DNA of 64,000 nucleotides from Henckelia pumila (lineage: Eukaryota > Streptophyta > Magnoliopsida > Lamiales > Gesneriaceae), in NCBI RefSeq assembly GCF_033568475.1, contig NC_133123.1, positions 154,333,753-154,397,752 on the forward strand, given 5' to 3'. Below are positions 45,547 through 57,440 of the stretch, piece after piece. A program made the position numbers and the translations under genes. Every line of letters starts with the position of its first letter. Within the stretch, counting starts at the first letter, position 1. A model generated the notes under the pieces. That model searched no databases. It worked only from the letters and a program-made list of their open reading frames with translations, and was not told the origin of the DNA.

Positions 45547-46047
45547 TTTGAAGTAATATGTGCTCTCAATGACGTAAAGAACAAGTTTCTCGCAGACGGC
45601 GCCAAGCTGATGTAGCCAAAAATAACTTGTATATGACATGTTGCTTTCACAAAGTCCGGAGTATCAACGGATCCTTGTATGTTCCCGGTAAAGATCTTCA
45701 GTGGGTTGTTCCTACGTCACAAAACAAAGTCAAAGGAGCCGGAAGGGTTTCCGACGAAGGCACTCCGACGCTCAAGTCAGCGATTACTGAAGGAATAATA
45801 ATCAAGAGTAGAGCGTTATAGTGCTAAAGAAAGTGTGTACCTTAATAATGAGGTGACTTGAGCTATTTATAGATATTCAAAGAGTTTCATGGGCTTGAGC
45901 CTCTTATGAGCTTGTGTAGAATTCAGGGCCTGCTTGAATTAAATAAATATAATATTTAAATAAGCTTGGGCCTCAAAAATATTTGAAGTGGACCTTCATG
46001 ATTGGGCTCAGGCCCAGTTGAATTTTTAGGTGTAACCTATCAGTATG

Positions 46048-46312
46048 TAATATATTTTGTGAGAATTTTCATCAACGACGAGTTTTTCAACCATATATAC
46101 TTAATTTAATTAATTTTGTTTTGTAATTTGTTTTATTTTATTTATTTCTCTTTAAAAAATTCGAGATATTTAGTGATAAATATAAATAATGGTAATTGCG
46201 GGTGGTGTCTCTATTGAAGCTAAATTAATTAATATTGAGGAGTTCTGTCTTTTTTTTTTTTTTTTTTTGAATTCGAGGAGTTTTATTTTTTGATGTTAGA
46301 TTTGTGATGAAA

Positions 46313-46371
<59 letters not shown>

Positions 46372-48082
46372 ATTTTTAATGATTGTCTGTGAATTGATAT
46401 TTTATGTTTGTTTATTTATAAGTGTAATGATGCTAATACTACAAATATAACGAAATTTGTTCACCAAATCTTACAACACAAAAAATTCAATACAAAAATT
46501 AAATTCATCAAAATCTCATAATATATCGAATACACTTATAGAAATTGTTAGTGTCTCTTTCACCAAATCTTACAACACAAAAAATTAAATACAAAAATTA
46601 ATTAAATTAATCAAAATCTCATAATATATCAAATATACTCATAGAAATTGTTAGTGTTTCTTTTTGTTTGGTGGCTATTCATGTGTCTCGTAAATATAAT
46701 ATACTATTTGGTATATTATTTTGAGAGGAGTCTCATAAATTCTTGAAATTAGGATCCGGTAAATTTTTTTCTAATAAAATTCTTTGTAACATGTTCGAAT
46801 TGAATATATATTCACATAGATAAGTAATATAATGTAATTAAAAATAAAAAAAAATAGTTAATATATTATTTTATTTTAAAGATAGATTATAGTTTATTTG
46901 ATTTAATTAATATAAATTAATAATTAATAAATAAATAAATAATATAACGAAAATAATACGAGATTAAATAAAATAAGTTATACATATTTTAATAATACAC
47001 CAAATCAAGCAATGTCGTACGTACTAATTATATAAAATTTTGGATTCCGTAGAAGCCAAATACATAAGTAGCAAGTAGAGCACAAAGTATATAATATATT
47101 TTGTTAGAATCTTGATCTAGGACGATTTTTTCATAGATACGTAATTTGTTGTATTTTATTTATTTCTTTTAAAAAAATTCGAGATATTTAGCGATAAATA
47201 ATGCTTTATAGGCATATATATAGCGGATGGCCGTGGTGTCTCTTTAGAAGCTAAATTAATTTATATTTAGGAGTGTTTTTTTTTTTTTTTTTTAATTCGA
47301 GGAATTTTAACTGATTGACTTGTCTCGAGTCTCAAGTCTCCCAAACATAGATGACTAATACAAAAAACTTAGTTGAGACTTTACTCATTGAATCTATTCG
47401 GGAAGTAAAAAAGCTCTATACCTAATTTTTTTTAATTCCATTTTTCCTTTTCTTTTTGAACATTAATCTCATGTAATAAAATTTAAAATGTATTACGTTT
47501 TCGTTGAATTATCTATCAAGCAAAATTTTTAAAAGGTGCCGATTGATGATGATGATGATTATTTTGCCATATATATATAGAAATAAACGTACCAATTTAA
47601 AATGACAAACGCTCGATTTTATTATAACTTAAATTATTAAACTTGCCTTGTCTCAATCAATATTCAATAGTCAGTCTACTAGAGTCTCGAACTCTCGGGC
47701 ACTCCGTTCAATAATAAGCTAAGACTGGGCTAAAATCAAGCATTGTAATTTTTTTAAAAAATATATAAAAAAATCAATGAATAATAAGACGCCAATATGA
47801 TTCTCAACAGTGTTCATACACAAAACAATTATTACTCTAAATATTAGGAATATGTAACAAAAAAACATATTAATGGAAATATATTAAAAAAAATCAATGA
47901 ATAACGCCAATATGATTCTCAACAGTGTTCATACACAAAAAATTATTACTCTAAATATTAGGAATATGTAACCAAAAACATATTAATGGAAATATTTATG
48001 TGTGTGTGAGTGTCGACTAAGGTGGTATCATGTTGCACTTTAATCTACATTAACATTATAAGAATTACGCAGCGCAACAAGA
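46048..48082. other. Flank B copy of 16165-18181, no gene seen
   Basis: Sub-repeat copies near 46043 and 47090, an expanded (ATT)n tract (about 46314-46370, longer than in A), the TTACAACACAAA tandem pair and the ACGCCAATATG direct repeat. Only small differences from flank A. Confidence 0.75.
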
Positions 48083-48517
48083 CTATCTGAATAATGACCA
48101 ATCAGTCATGACCATAACAGCTTGAAACATTTTTGCTTTTTCCATCGGATCTGTTGCTTCTTCAGTATTGTTCACAAATCTCCAATCATTCGCCACCGCA
48201 GCCTTCCTCGACTGATCCTTCCTCTCATTGATATATTCGAAAATTCTGAGCAACAAGGCATCACACGTTGCCGTGACTTCTTTCCCCGGCTTCTCCTCCG
48301 GTGGAGGACGAAACCACAGCTCCACACACTTCTCCGCGGTATTACTTGGGAATCGTCGTGCTAGTTGTCGTGCATAAACTTGCCGTTTTATCATTCGATG
48401 GTGCTGTGGCGGAGGCACTGAAACGACTACGAGAAGGAAGAGGAAGGCGGCCATCGATGCAATGATAAGAAAATACATCATGGCATCCGACTTGGGATAC
48501 CTTTTACGGCCTGCCAT
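48083..48517 (-). CDS. Unidentified 144-aa membrane-anchored protein, copy B2
   Basis: Encodes the same protein as 18182-18616 (membrane segment ASMAAFLFLLVVV). It is the last feature that is practically identical between flanks A and B; the sequence just upstream of it (48540-48670) already differs by insertions and a long (TA)n. Confidence 0.6.
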   Translation of the reverse strand: MAGRKRYPKSDAMMYFLIIASMAAFLFLLVVVSVPPPQHHRMIKRQVYARQLARRFPSNTAEKCVELWFRPPPEEKPGKEVTATCDALLLRIFEYINERKDQSRKAAVANDWRFVNNTEEATDPMEKAKMFQAVMVMTDWSLFR

Positions 48518-48615
48518 GGCTAGTTTATAGGAGTCTTTTTAATTCCTGAAATTTTGGGATTAGTAATAATTTTGGGATTAATAACATATATATATATATA
48601 TATGTTCGAAGTATG

Positions 48616-48669
<54 letters not shown>

Positions 48670-49204
48670 TGATATGCATTAATTAATTATCAAAATTTTG
48701 GATTCCGTAGAAGCAAATATATAAATAGTAAGGGAAAACACAAAGCCGTCCAAATTAAATTGTTCGTGTCGATCGGTTTTTCACTCGATCATAATTTGGA
48801 TTAGTTTTAAAATAAATCAAATCAGAAGAAGTTGATTTGGTTTGAAGTTTGATTATCTAAACCATATCCAACCACATTAACTTTTATAAATTTGAAAGTA
48901 TATAATATATTTTGTGAGAATTTTCCTCTACGACGAGTTTTCCAACCGTATATACTTCATTGTAATGTTTTTTTTTTTATTTATTTCTCTTAAAAAAAAT
49001 TCGAGATATTTAGTGATAAATATCTTACTATATTATTAAAGTAGAGATCATTTAATTAACAAACTTTCATTTAATTGATGAAGCTTGATTTTAAATTATC
49101 ATTATCTCATAACTTAATTTTTAATAAAAACCAAAATTATTGGGCAAATTAGTCATTTTATAAGGTTTCCTTTTTTTTTAGAAAGCTCACTTTGTGCTCA
49201 TTAA
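48518..49204. repeat. Diverged edge of flank B with 3'-truncated Helitron
   Basis: Corresponds to 18617-19240 but with many substitutions and indels, including a (TA)n at about 48610-48665. The Helitron-like element starting TCTTACTATATTATTAAAG at 49023 is cut off at about 49197, where the text jumps from CACTTTGTGC to sequence like 1758 (ATTAAAATTTTCGAAAGGTG). Confidence 0.7.
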
Positions 49205-49960
49205 AATTTTCGAAAGGTGCCGATTGATGATGATGATTATTATTTTGCCTTATATAGAAATAAACGTGCCAAAATTATGGATTTTTTTTTGTCTCTATTT
49301 GGCCTAGGTACTAATAATGTTGATATATTAATAAAGTGATAATTTTTAGAAGACTCTTGTATATACTTATTGTACATCAAAATTATAAATTAATATTAAT
49401 CACGTCTGCATATGCAACGTCTGCATACGCGTTGCGTCTGTGATTAACATATAAATATTATTTATTATATATATATATATATATATATATTTTATTTTTG
49501 TTTCAAATCAATTTTAATTTAAAAATAAAATCTAGGCACACAAATAGAGAAAATAATAAACAAATAAAATTTAAAATATAGATAGAAATTGAAATTGAGA
49601 TTGAGACAAAGCTTTTGTTCTCTTTTAAGGATATTTTAGATATTTTGTCATGGATAGAAAAAATCATGAACAACTGATTTTTAAAATATAGATAGAAATA
49701 GAGATAGAGATTTTATTTTTTTTAAGAGTATTTAGATATTTCGTCTTGTCTTGAACTTTAAATTTTAATTTGATTAATAAATGATATTCTTTTTCAATAA
49801 GATAGGAAAATATTAGGAGAATAAATACATTTTGTTAGTAACTCAATGTAATTCGCCTTTGCTCGAATCAAGCAACACTAACATCAACCAGAGAATTCCC
49901 AGAACAACACACGCAATTTCACAATCAAGAAGATCAATTAATAACCAAAACAGTAAACTT
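49205..49960. repeat. Third, partial and diverged copy of the flank unit
   Basis: Collinear with about 1762-2510 and 31865-32610 (AAATTTTCGAAAGGTGCCGA, the CATACGCGTTGCG region, GATAGAAATTGAAATTGAG, CAGAGAATTCCCAGAACAAC). It is several percent diverged and has indels. It ends after CCAAAACAGTAAACTTAAAG, where copies A and B take a different path, so the local repeat array once extended at least this far. Confidence 0.75.
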
Positions 49961-51291
49961 AAAGCAACGAAACAAGAACACCAATTTACGTGATTTGGCT
50001 ATAAAACCAGCCTACATCAACGAGAGATCTTCACTTTGATTTATTCCAATCCAAAGTCTCATACAACACTTATCAATCGAACAGCAAAAGAAAGAACATA
50101 ACACAGATCCTGTCCTCCAACGGTTAGCATCTTGTTGGGCTGGACTTCTTGCTACAAAATTAATGAATGAGCCCATATAGAAAATTAAGTCCTGGCCAGC
50201 TACTTAATCTTTGTTTTGGCCCAGTCAATAATCCCCTTCGAGGCCCACTAGAAAATCAGCTGGTGGAAGGCACGTCTAAACACATTTATTGTAACGCAAG
50301 TTGTTCCCCAAGATCGAAAAAGTAAAAACAAAGGCGAAGCGGCCATCCTGCTAGTAGCTACCACTTGCATATTCTTTCAATTTGGAACATTCAAAGGTCA
50401 TATATTTTGTGATTATTATTATAATTATGATTATTATTATTATTGAATGAATATTTCTAAACAAAAATTAGTCAAATCATGATTTCGCTACACTTTTATG
50501 CAGTTGACCCGTAGTTTTATTTTATTTTTGGATACTTGTTAAAATATGATCAAAATAGCCAAAATTTAAAGTTAATGTACCAATACCCAAATTTGACTAG
50601 TTACAAGACCTAAAGAGAAAAAAAATTAAAATTACAAGACTAAAATGATTTTTTTTTCTCCCTAAAAAAATATTAGGTCATAAATTTAATGACCTGGTAA
50701 AAAATGAGACGAATTGAGAGTGATATTTTGTTGGATTCTATGACTATAACGAGAACAATTGTTTTGCTTTGTTTTTTTTTTCTTTCCCTACTTCAATCGG
50801 CCAGAAGGAATTCCGAGTGCTCCACCAAAATTTGTCATTCAACCTCCACCAACCTCGTGGAGATGACTTTCAAATGTTATTTTATTCCCTCTCTTTTTAA
50901 TTTCATGATTAGTTCATTTTGAAAGGGTTGATTTCGAAGGAGACTATATTTCACATAAGTCAGAGGCTCATTTGCTCATATGAAGGTTAAATTAAGGGAT
51001 GTGCACGAGCGACAGAGACATGAAGGAGGGAGCAACATGATCAACCCCATAGCATACCTTCACAATATTTCAGTAGGAAATATGCTCCACACGATGATCG
51101 AACCCGCAACGCTGGGTAACGTCCAACTCGCCTATGCCTATGTGAACTTCATGATTAGTTCATTAAAATAAAGTAACGTGTTTGTTCCTAAATAATTAAT
51201 TTACATCAACTCAAGCTAAATATATACATGGAAACATACGTGACCTTGTATTATTCAATTTATTCTAAGTCTAACAATTTATTGCACAATC
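49961..51291. other. Intergenic DNA, possible LTR remnant, no gene supported
   Basis: AACAAGAACACCAATTTACG followed by GTGATTTGGCTATAAAACC near 49974-50010 resembles the ACGTGGTT words common in plant copia LTRs, but no ends were found. A 72-codon frame at 50704-50922 has a signal-peptide-like stretch (TIVLLCFFFLSLLQS) and then nothing recognisable; I do not call it a gene. TTCATGATTAGTTCATT occurs twice (50903 and 51148) as a 245-bp spaced direct repeat. Confidence 0.4.
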
Positions 51292-51440
51292 TTTAAGTAT
51301 TGTTTGCAATCTTTAAAAATAACTGATTATGAAAATTTTTTTGACAAAATTTTGTGAAGAAATCTTTATAATCACTTATTTTTAGAGGTTGCAAACAAAA
51401 GAATCTTCATAATCACTTATTTTTTGGGGTTGCAAACACT
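51292..51440. mobile_element. Foldback remnant with duplicated arm
   Basis: GTTTGCAATCTTTAAAAATA at about 51303 is the inverse of TTTTTAGAGGTTGCAAAC at about 51380. The second arm is present twice in tandem (ATCTTTATAATCACTTATTT and ATCTTCATAATCACTTATTT). Probable MITE remnant, non-coding. Confidence 0.45.
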
Positions 51441-51480
51441 ATCTTAATTTAGTTCATGACCAAATGGAAGATCTAATTAA

Positions 51481-51828
51481 GGGAGTGTTTGGTAGAACTT
51501 TTACAAAATATTTTTAGCTTCTAGCAACATAAAAGAGCTTTTGAGTGTTTGTAAATGTTAAATTATGCTTTAGTTTCTACAACTTTTACCCAAAAACAAA
51601 AAAATAAAATTTGATGCTTTTTTTTGGCTTTTGCTTTTTTGTTTAATGTATAAAATTATAAATTGACATATATACCTTAATAAACTTATCATATTACATA
51701 TGATTTTATTATTATTTTTAAATATTTTTTAATTTTACATTATTATTACAATTTTTTTAAAAAAATATTTTTTGAATTTTACATTATTATTACAAATATT
51801 TTTTTAAAATTTTACATTATTATTACAA

Positions 51829-51862
<34 letters not shown>

Positions 51863-52266
51863 CACTGTCGTACATTTTTGTACATTTCTTGTATATTTTT
51901 ACAAACTTTTTCATTTTTCATATTTTATTTTTATTAATCTTATATATTTTTTCAAATATTCATCTTATAAAAAATAAAATTTTTTTGATAAAAAATTCAT
52001 AATATAAAATAATATATAAACTCATTTTTTATAGTGTGAGTATTAAAATTTAAATAATCAAATAAGAGTATGATTAATAACAATATTGCCATTTAGTTAA
52101 AAAAAATTAAGCTTGAAAGTAATTATTTTTCAAACACTAAATTTTAGTTTGTATTAGCTTTCAATTTCTATTTTCAAACACTCTTTACTTTAACTTTTTA
52201 CCAACTTCAAAATAATCTTTACTAAAATAACTTTTAAATAAGTAAAAGCTCGACCAAAACACTCCC
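51481..52266. mobile_element. Non-autonomous TIR element (hAT-like), about 786 bp
   Basis: Left end GGGAGTGTTTGGTAGAACTT; right end GTAAAAGCTCGACCAAAACACTCCC is its inverse with few mismatches. CTAATT lies on both sides, suggesting a short target duplication, but I could not make an exact 8-bp one. The interior is AT-rich with (TA)n at about 51833-51860 and no coding capacity. Confidence 0.6.
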
Positions 52267-54164
52267 TGCTAATTGGTGCGACGGACAAACAATGTTACAA
52301 AAGTATATGTACCACCATTATTTATTTATTTTATAAAAAAAAATATAATATTATTGAAGATTCTGTAATATCACCCTCTTTTATCCCTCTCCACATAACT
52401 CCATGCAATTTTCCCCGATTCCATCGACCACTACAATGCATGTACCAACTATGTACATATCATTACCTACCAACTTTACCAACCAAGTGTCGACTAAAAA
52501 ACAATTTTAAATTTTAAATATAATTTTAAATTTTTATTTTTTTGTCCAAAATATATATATATATATATATATAAATAATTTTGATCTCTTGCATCCTAGA
52601 ATGAAGGAAATCTGTGAAAGATCATTAAAACTCACTCGGTAACGAGTTTTAGTGGTGCAAAAAAATAAAAAAAACCACTAAAATAGATATATATATATAT
52701 ATATATATAATTTTGCTATCCTGCCCACTCATCGTGCCCACCTAATATGCCCACCATGAGGTGGCACTCAACTATTGGATGTGATGAATTGTGCGTCCAA
52801 TAGTTGAGTGCACCTCATGGTGGGCACATTAGATGGGCACGGTGAGTGGACAAGATAGCAAAACTCTATATCTATATATCTATATATATATATAGATATA
52901 CTAAACCATTTCCTCACTCAAATTATTAAATATTAGTATATATGATCTGTTCTGTTGTTACGGCCAGAAATATTCTGAGTACTACTAGTAATAATATCAA
53001 TAGCAGTATTCATATTCATTGCGCATTAAAAATATATTTTCAGAGTTCCACAACGTCCTGATTAAACCTAAAAGTAGTCCATGCATGACTCTCATAATAA
53101 TAACACTAAAATTTGTAAAATACAAAAAAAATAAAAACCCAAAAAATGCGATTTGAAAAACTATTTTAAATATTCTATTCATATTAACAAAAAATATATA
53201 TAAAAATATATAACACATGCATCCTCCGGTTGTAACTGTAATAATAAAAGGAACATGGAGAACAGATAAAGAGTAGAATGATACAGGCACGCGCGCACTA
53301 AGCACAAGTGACACTTTAATTTATAGCGCCTTTGTATGAAATATACATGACAAGTTCATTTTGATCCGATTAACTCACAACTAGTCAACTACGTACCCAC
53401 CAATTTTTTTTTGTGATTTCAGTCGCCAAATATACCATCTACTTACCCACAAATTATTGGTTTACAGTTCTTTTTCTCTTCAAGATCATATTGTTGAATT
53501 TCTGTCTTAATTAATTCGCTATCTATGTTTTATTTTTTCTTTTTCTGAAAATTTGTTTTTAGTCTTTTTGTTTTCTTAACTTGATGCTTAATTATGTGTA
53601 ATAATGTCATATCAACGCTCGATGAAAATGACTAATTTTTTTCAAAAATTAAAAGATAGAGGACAAGGATTGAAATTTTTTAATATAATACATACGTACA
53701 ACACCAAAAATAGAATTTTAATTTCCGTATACTATTTTGTGGGAATATGCATGCATGTTGACGATGGATACCCTAATTTATATAGAAAATGACACATTTA
53801 GGAAGAATTATAATTTTTAAATTGGTATCAAACATACTTTTTCTTGTAAAACTAATATTAGTAACAGCCAAATTGAATTACATTTGTTCATGAATTAATA
53901 AATAAATAAATCTGAAGGCCACTCACACTCACCACTCCTAGCTAACAATTGAGCCAAAAAGTTCCAAGAGAGACAATGTTGAGAAGTACTTTATCAATTA
54001 AAAGAAAAATAAAAATTCATAAAGAAAATTTGAGGCTACCCTCTACAAATAATATGGCCTTAGCTTCAAATTAGGAGTAATTGGTAGAAAGAGAGAGATA
54101 AAATTTCATCCTCTGAATATATATATAATTTCCAAATAGTACTAGAGTCAATTTTGCTGGATAA
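52267..54164. other. Intergenic DNA upstream of the laccase
   Basis: AT-rich, with short (TA)n tracts, one hairpin MITE (52711-52863) and no convincing ORF; the frame at minus 52997-53314 is low-complexity. The last 250 bases would be the laccase promoter. TATATATATAA at 54118-54128 is only about 40 bases from the ATG and would leave a very short leader, so the true TATA may be elsewhere. Confidence 0.5.
52711..52863. mobile_element. Hairpin MITE in a (TA)n tract
   Basis: TTTTGCTATCCTGCCCACTC at the left is mirrored by GAGTGGACAAGATAGCAAAA at the right. ACTCAACTATTGGA and TCCAATAGTTGAGT form the inner arms. It is flanked by TA-rich DNA on both sides. It shares TATGCCCACCATG and an ACTCTATA terminus with the element at 3371-3525, so the two look like cousins. 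Confidence 0.75.
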
Positions 54165-55006
54165 ATGCAGAGATTTTGCCAATTTTTGGTGGTGACCACT
54201 TTCATACTAGCATTGGTCGTGCCTTCTTCTTCATCCACAACAAAGCATTTTCAATTCAATGTAAGTTATTGCTTATATTCGTGTGTTACAAAAATATATA
54301 TATGGAACGTAAACGTACGATATCGAACCGTAGTCAATATCGTGCATGAGCGTTACGGTGTCTGTATTTAGCTAAAGATGAAATAAAATGTATTCTTGAT
54401 CATAGTATTATGGAGCATGTATTGATCGAGCATACATGATATTACACCTTATGAAACTCGAGTTTTCGACCGCGAAAAAAATCCGAGGTGATTTCGAGAA
54501 TTAATATTGATGAAAATGGATTGATGTTAATTACAGGTTGAATGGAAAAGTGTAACAAGACTTTGTACTACGAAGAGAGTGTTGACGATTAATGGTAAGT
54601 ATCCAGGGCCAACTATTGCTGTGAATGAAGGGGATAATGTCCAAGTGAAGGTCACCAACAAAGTTGCCACAAACACTACAATCCATTGGTGAGTTATTAC
54701 ACTAATTAATTACTTAATTATATTATGATTAAACGTAATTAAGCGAATTCCCATTTCGTTAATGATTATTTAATTTACTTAATCATGATCATGAAAACAC
54801 ATTAATTTTTTGTTTTGTTTTTTTGCAATTATTATTTGTCTTTTGGCATGTCAACTAGTAATATATTTTTTTGCGGCTGCAGATTTGTCTCCCTAACATA
54901 ATCATTTGGGGTCATACTTATTCTAGCATAAAGTTTGGTGTGAAAGAATCATTTTGTCAATTCTAAGTGACAACATATATTATTTCAAAAAAAAAAAAAT
55001 GACAAT

Positions 55007-55049
<43 letters not shown>

Positions 55050-55147
55050 CTCGTGTAAATGATGGCCGGGATCATTTATAAAAATAGTATAAATTAAACT
55101 AAATTGAAGATTCGATATATATAATTCATAAAATTAAAATTGATTAG

Positions 55148-55190
<43 letters not shown>

Positions 55191-57149
55191 TGTAATTACT
55201 ATGTTATTATATTCAAAAGAGGAAGTGTCCCACTAATTTTAACCAATCACGGGTTGCCACGCCACCCCAAGGGCCGTGCCCTTGGGGTGGCATAGAACTT
55301 CCCATTCAAAAGACATATATGTAGTCGAAAATGGAGCATAATCATCGAAGTCAGTCATAATTGCTAGTTATACATAGGTAAAATTGTTTTTTTGGTCCTG
55401 TATGTTTGTCATTTCGCGATTTCAGTCCTTTATATTTTCAGATTTCAGTTTTAGTCCACTTTCTTTATTTTTTTTAGCAATTTTAGTCCTTTTTCCGACG
55501 TGGCGCTGACGTGACACCAATCCAGTGCTGATGTGGAGCTGACGTGTACAGTTTCACGTAATCATTTTCAAATAAAAAGGACCGAAATTGCCAAAAATCA
55601 AAACATGTAGGACTAAAATTGAAATATGAAAACATAGAGAACCAAAATCGCAAAGTAAAAAATATACATAACCAAATTTGCAGTTTTTCCTTATACATAT
55701 ACAACATGTTATAAAATTAGTTATTTTTAAAAAAAACATGTTATAAAATTACATCATTAATTGTGAAATAAGTTATCGACCAACATGTTATAAAATTAGT
55801 TATTTTTAAAAAACATGTTATAAAATTACATCATTAATTGTGAAATAAGTTATCGCACGTTGGTCTATTTTGATAGTGTCGTAGCTAATCAAAGTTTTTA
55901 ATTAATCCAATTAGTTTTTTTCTTTAAAAAAAATATATTTTTGTACTGTTTTATGACTTTTGTCTGAGCATTGCCACATCAATTTTATTTCGCCCCGCAT
56001 CATGAATGGTGAAAAAAGTTTTTTTTTTTTTTTAAAAAAAAGTTATTGATGGTGTATATATAGGTAAGTTAGATCCTATCTATACAGGCACTGCCTTAAC
56101 ATGCATCCAACGGTTGATATTTCTCAATAAATGTAGGGTCCATTATTTTTTAATGGACCCCGCATGTATTGATAAATGATGATCCTTAGATTTATCATGG
56201 AGGTAGTGCCTGTAAAAGTAGGTTGAAATGAACCGTATATAAACGTACATGGTGTGAAAGTTCATCATTAATTGCAAAAATAAACATCGAAAGTTGACTT
56301 GTTTTGACTTTAATTTTAGTAGTAGGTAATCAAAGCTTTGAACAATCTAATAATTTTTTATCTTTAAAGTAAACAAACAAGAAGCAGTTCCTTAATTAGA
56401 TCAAAACCAACCTAAACAAATACAACCAAAGACTAAAATACATGATTTGCAATATATATTCTCAAACGAGTATATAAGCATTCAGAAAATACTACATGTA
56501 CATGTAGCTTTACACATTCGATTTGAGATTATAAAAAAATTATTCATACACTTTATTTGAAAAAAATATTTTAACAATATGTAATCTAATTTATAATCCT
56601 TAAATGTAGCATATAACCCTAAATATGCAAGGTTTTCATTCATGATTCCTATAACAGGCACGGGGTGCGACAGCTGCGAACCGGATGGGCCGACGGACCG
56701 GCGTACATAACGCAGTGTCCCATCGGCGCCGGCGGCACTTACACATACAACTTCACAGTGATCGGCCAAAGGGGAACCCTTTGGTGGCACGCACATTTCT
56801 CCTGGCAACGTGCTTCTGTTCACGGCGCTTTCATCATTCGCCCCGCACCACGCTTGCCTCTCCCTTTTTCCACACCAATCCAACTCGAAATCCCCATCAT
56901 TTTCGGTAAAACGTTGATCGATTAATCATCTCGATCTCTTCGCTTAAAAATTGTTTATAAAATTACATGCATGGATTTTCACGTAGATTATTATTTGCGT
57001 GTGTTGTACGTGTACACTAGGTGAGTGGTGGAATGTAGATATTGATGAAGTTGAGAAGGAGATGATGTTATACGGTGGTGGACCTAATTCTTCCGATGCC
57101 TACACAATCAATGGTTTGCCGGGGCCCTTGTATCCTTGCTCCGCCAAAG
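54165..57149 (+). CDS. Laccase (multicopper oxidase), exons 1-4, 3' part outside the window
   Basis: Four exons with GT-AG junctions: 54165-54260, 54537-54688, 56658-56905 and 57021-57149. They join in frame into 208 residues; a full plant laccase has about 560-580. Exon sizes of 152, 248 and 129 bp follow my memory of plant laccase genes. Residues 1 to about 25 are a signal peptide ([18 protein letters not shown]), so the enzyme is secreted. Then come [20 protein letters not shown], the copper-binding HWHG (His82, His84) and WWHAH (His127, His129), and GAFIIRP; these feed the type 2/3 copper cluster. The remaining ligands lie in later exons. Laccases oxidise monolignols and other phenolics with O2 in the cell wall. 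Intron 2 (about 2 kb) is full of MITEs, and Copia-2 occupies intron 4, so integrity downstream is unknown. Confidence 0.9.
55221..55303. mobile_element. 83-bp miniature element with 10-bp target duplication
   Basis: ATTCAAAAGA occurs immediately before (55211-55220) and after (55304-55313). The insert begins GGAAGTGTCCC and ends GAACTTCCC, so it has short inverted ends. It contains a perfect 14-bp GC-rich stem (55261-55274 with 55278-55291, loop CGT). A 9-10 bp duplication suggests a Mutator-like origin (inference). Lies in laccase intron 2. Confidence 0.65.
55380..55690. mobile_element. Non-autonomous TIR element (copy 3), laccase intron 2
   Basis: Diverged relative of 5100-5409: AAATTGTTTTTTTGGTCCTG at the left, CCAAATTTGCAGTTTTTCC at the right, with the same internal TCAGTCCTTTATATTTTC and AAAAAGGACC blocks. 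It shows that this family is dispersed and not merely part of the 30-kb duplication. Confidence 0.7.
55691..55860. repeat. Short tandem duplication in intron 2
   Basis: ACATGTTATAAAATTAGTTA and ACATGTTATAAAATTACATC each occur twice in the same order (about 55705-55770 and 55782-55850), a tandem repeat with a period of about 77 bp. Non-coding. Confidence 0.7.
56074..56221. mobile_element. Hairpin MITE, laccase intron 2
   Basis: ACAGGCACTGCCTT at the left is mirrored by AGGTAGTGCCTGTA at the right, and AGGGTCCATTA by TAATGGACCCC in the middle. Imperfect arms of about 70 bp; non-coding. Confidence 0.65.
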
Positions 57150-57440
57150 GTAAACATATATAAATATATATATCATTTTTCATGAGTATGATCTAGAGCA
57201 CACTAATAGTTGACAAAATTAACTTAGACGATATTTTGGTCAACGATCACAAAAGCATGCCCAAAAAAGCGAGAAAAAATTACGTTTTTGATTATGTAAC
57301 TTGCATGTTTTTCATCTTTTTCAGTCTTGTTAATCGAGTGTGCAGATGTGACACTCACCACACATCAATACTGCAGCATCATGTGCATATTATACATATT
57401 ACAATATTAATTTATTGTGTGTACATATTATATATATATA

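Larger units (their letters stand above)
35961..46042 (-). mobile_element. Ty3/gypsy (Tat-type) LTR retrotransposon, copy B, decayed
   Basis: 10,082 bp, same boundaries as copy A: LTRs 35961-36395 and 45608-46042, target duplication GTATG (35956-35960 and 46043-46047). It is not an independent insertion but the 30-kb duplicate of 6064-16159. It shares the old lesions, with a few private ones: loss of the first gag ATG, a deletion of about 20 bp near 40275, and microsatellite changes. Confidence 0.9.

Noticed and set aside
49974..50300. Solo copia LTR suggested by the ACGTGATTTGGC word
   Set aside because: No TG...CA ends with a target duplication could be found, so it is mentioned only as a possible remnant.
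50704..50922. 72-codon frame with a signal-peptide-like start
   Set aside because: No recognisable mature peptide, no conserved cysteine pattern beyond chance, and no second copy to show constraint. Kept only as a remark in the intergenic entry.
57150..57440. Laccase exon 5 directly after exon 4
   Set aside because: No reading frame with laccase motifs is present before the Copia-2 LTR; the DNA is AT-rich intron-like sequence.
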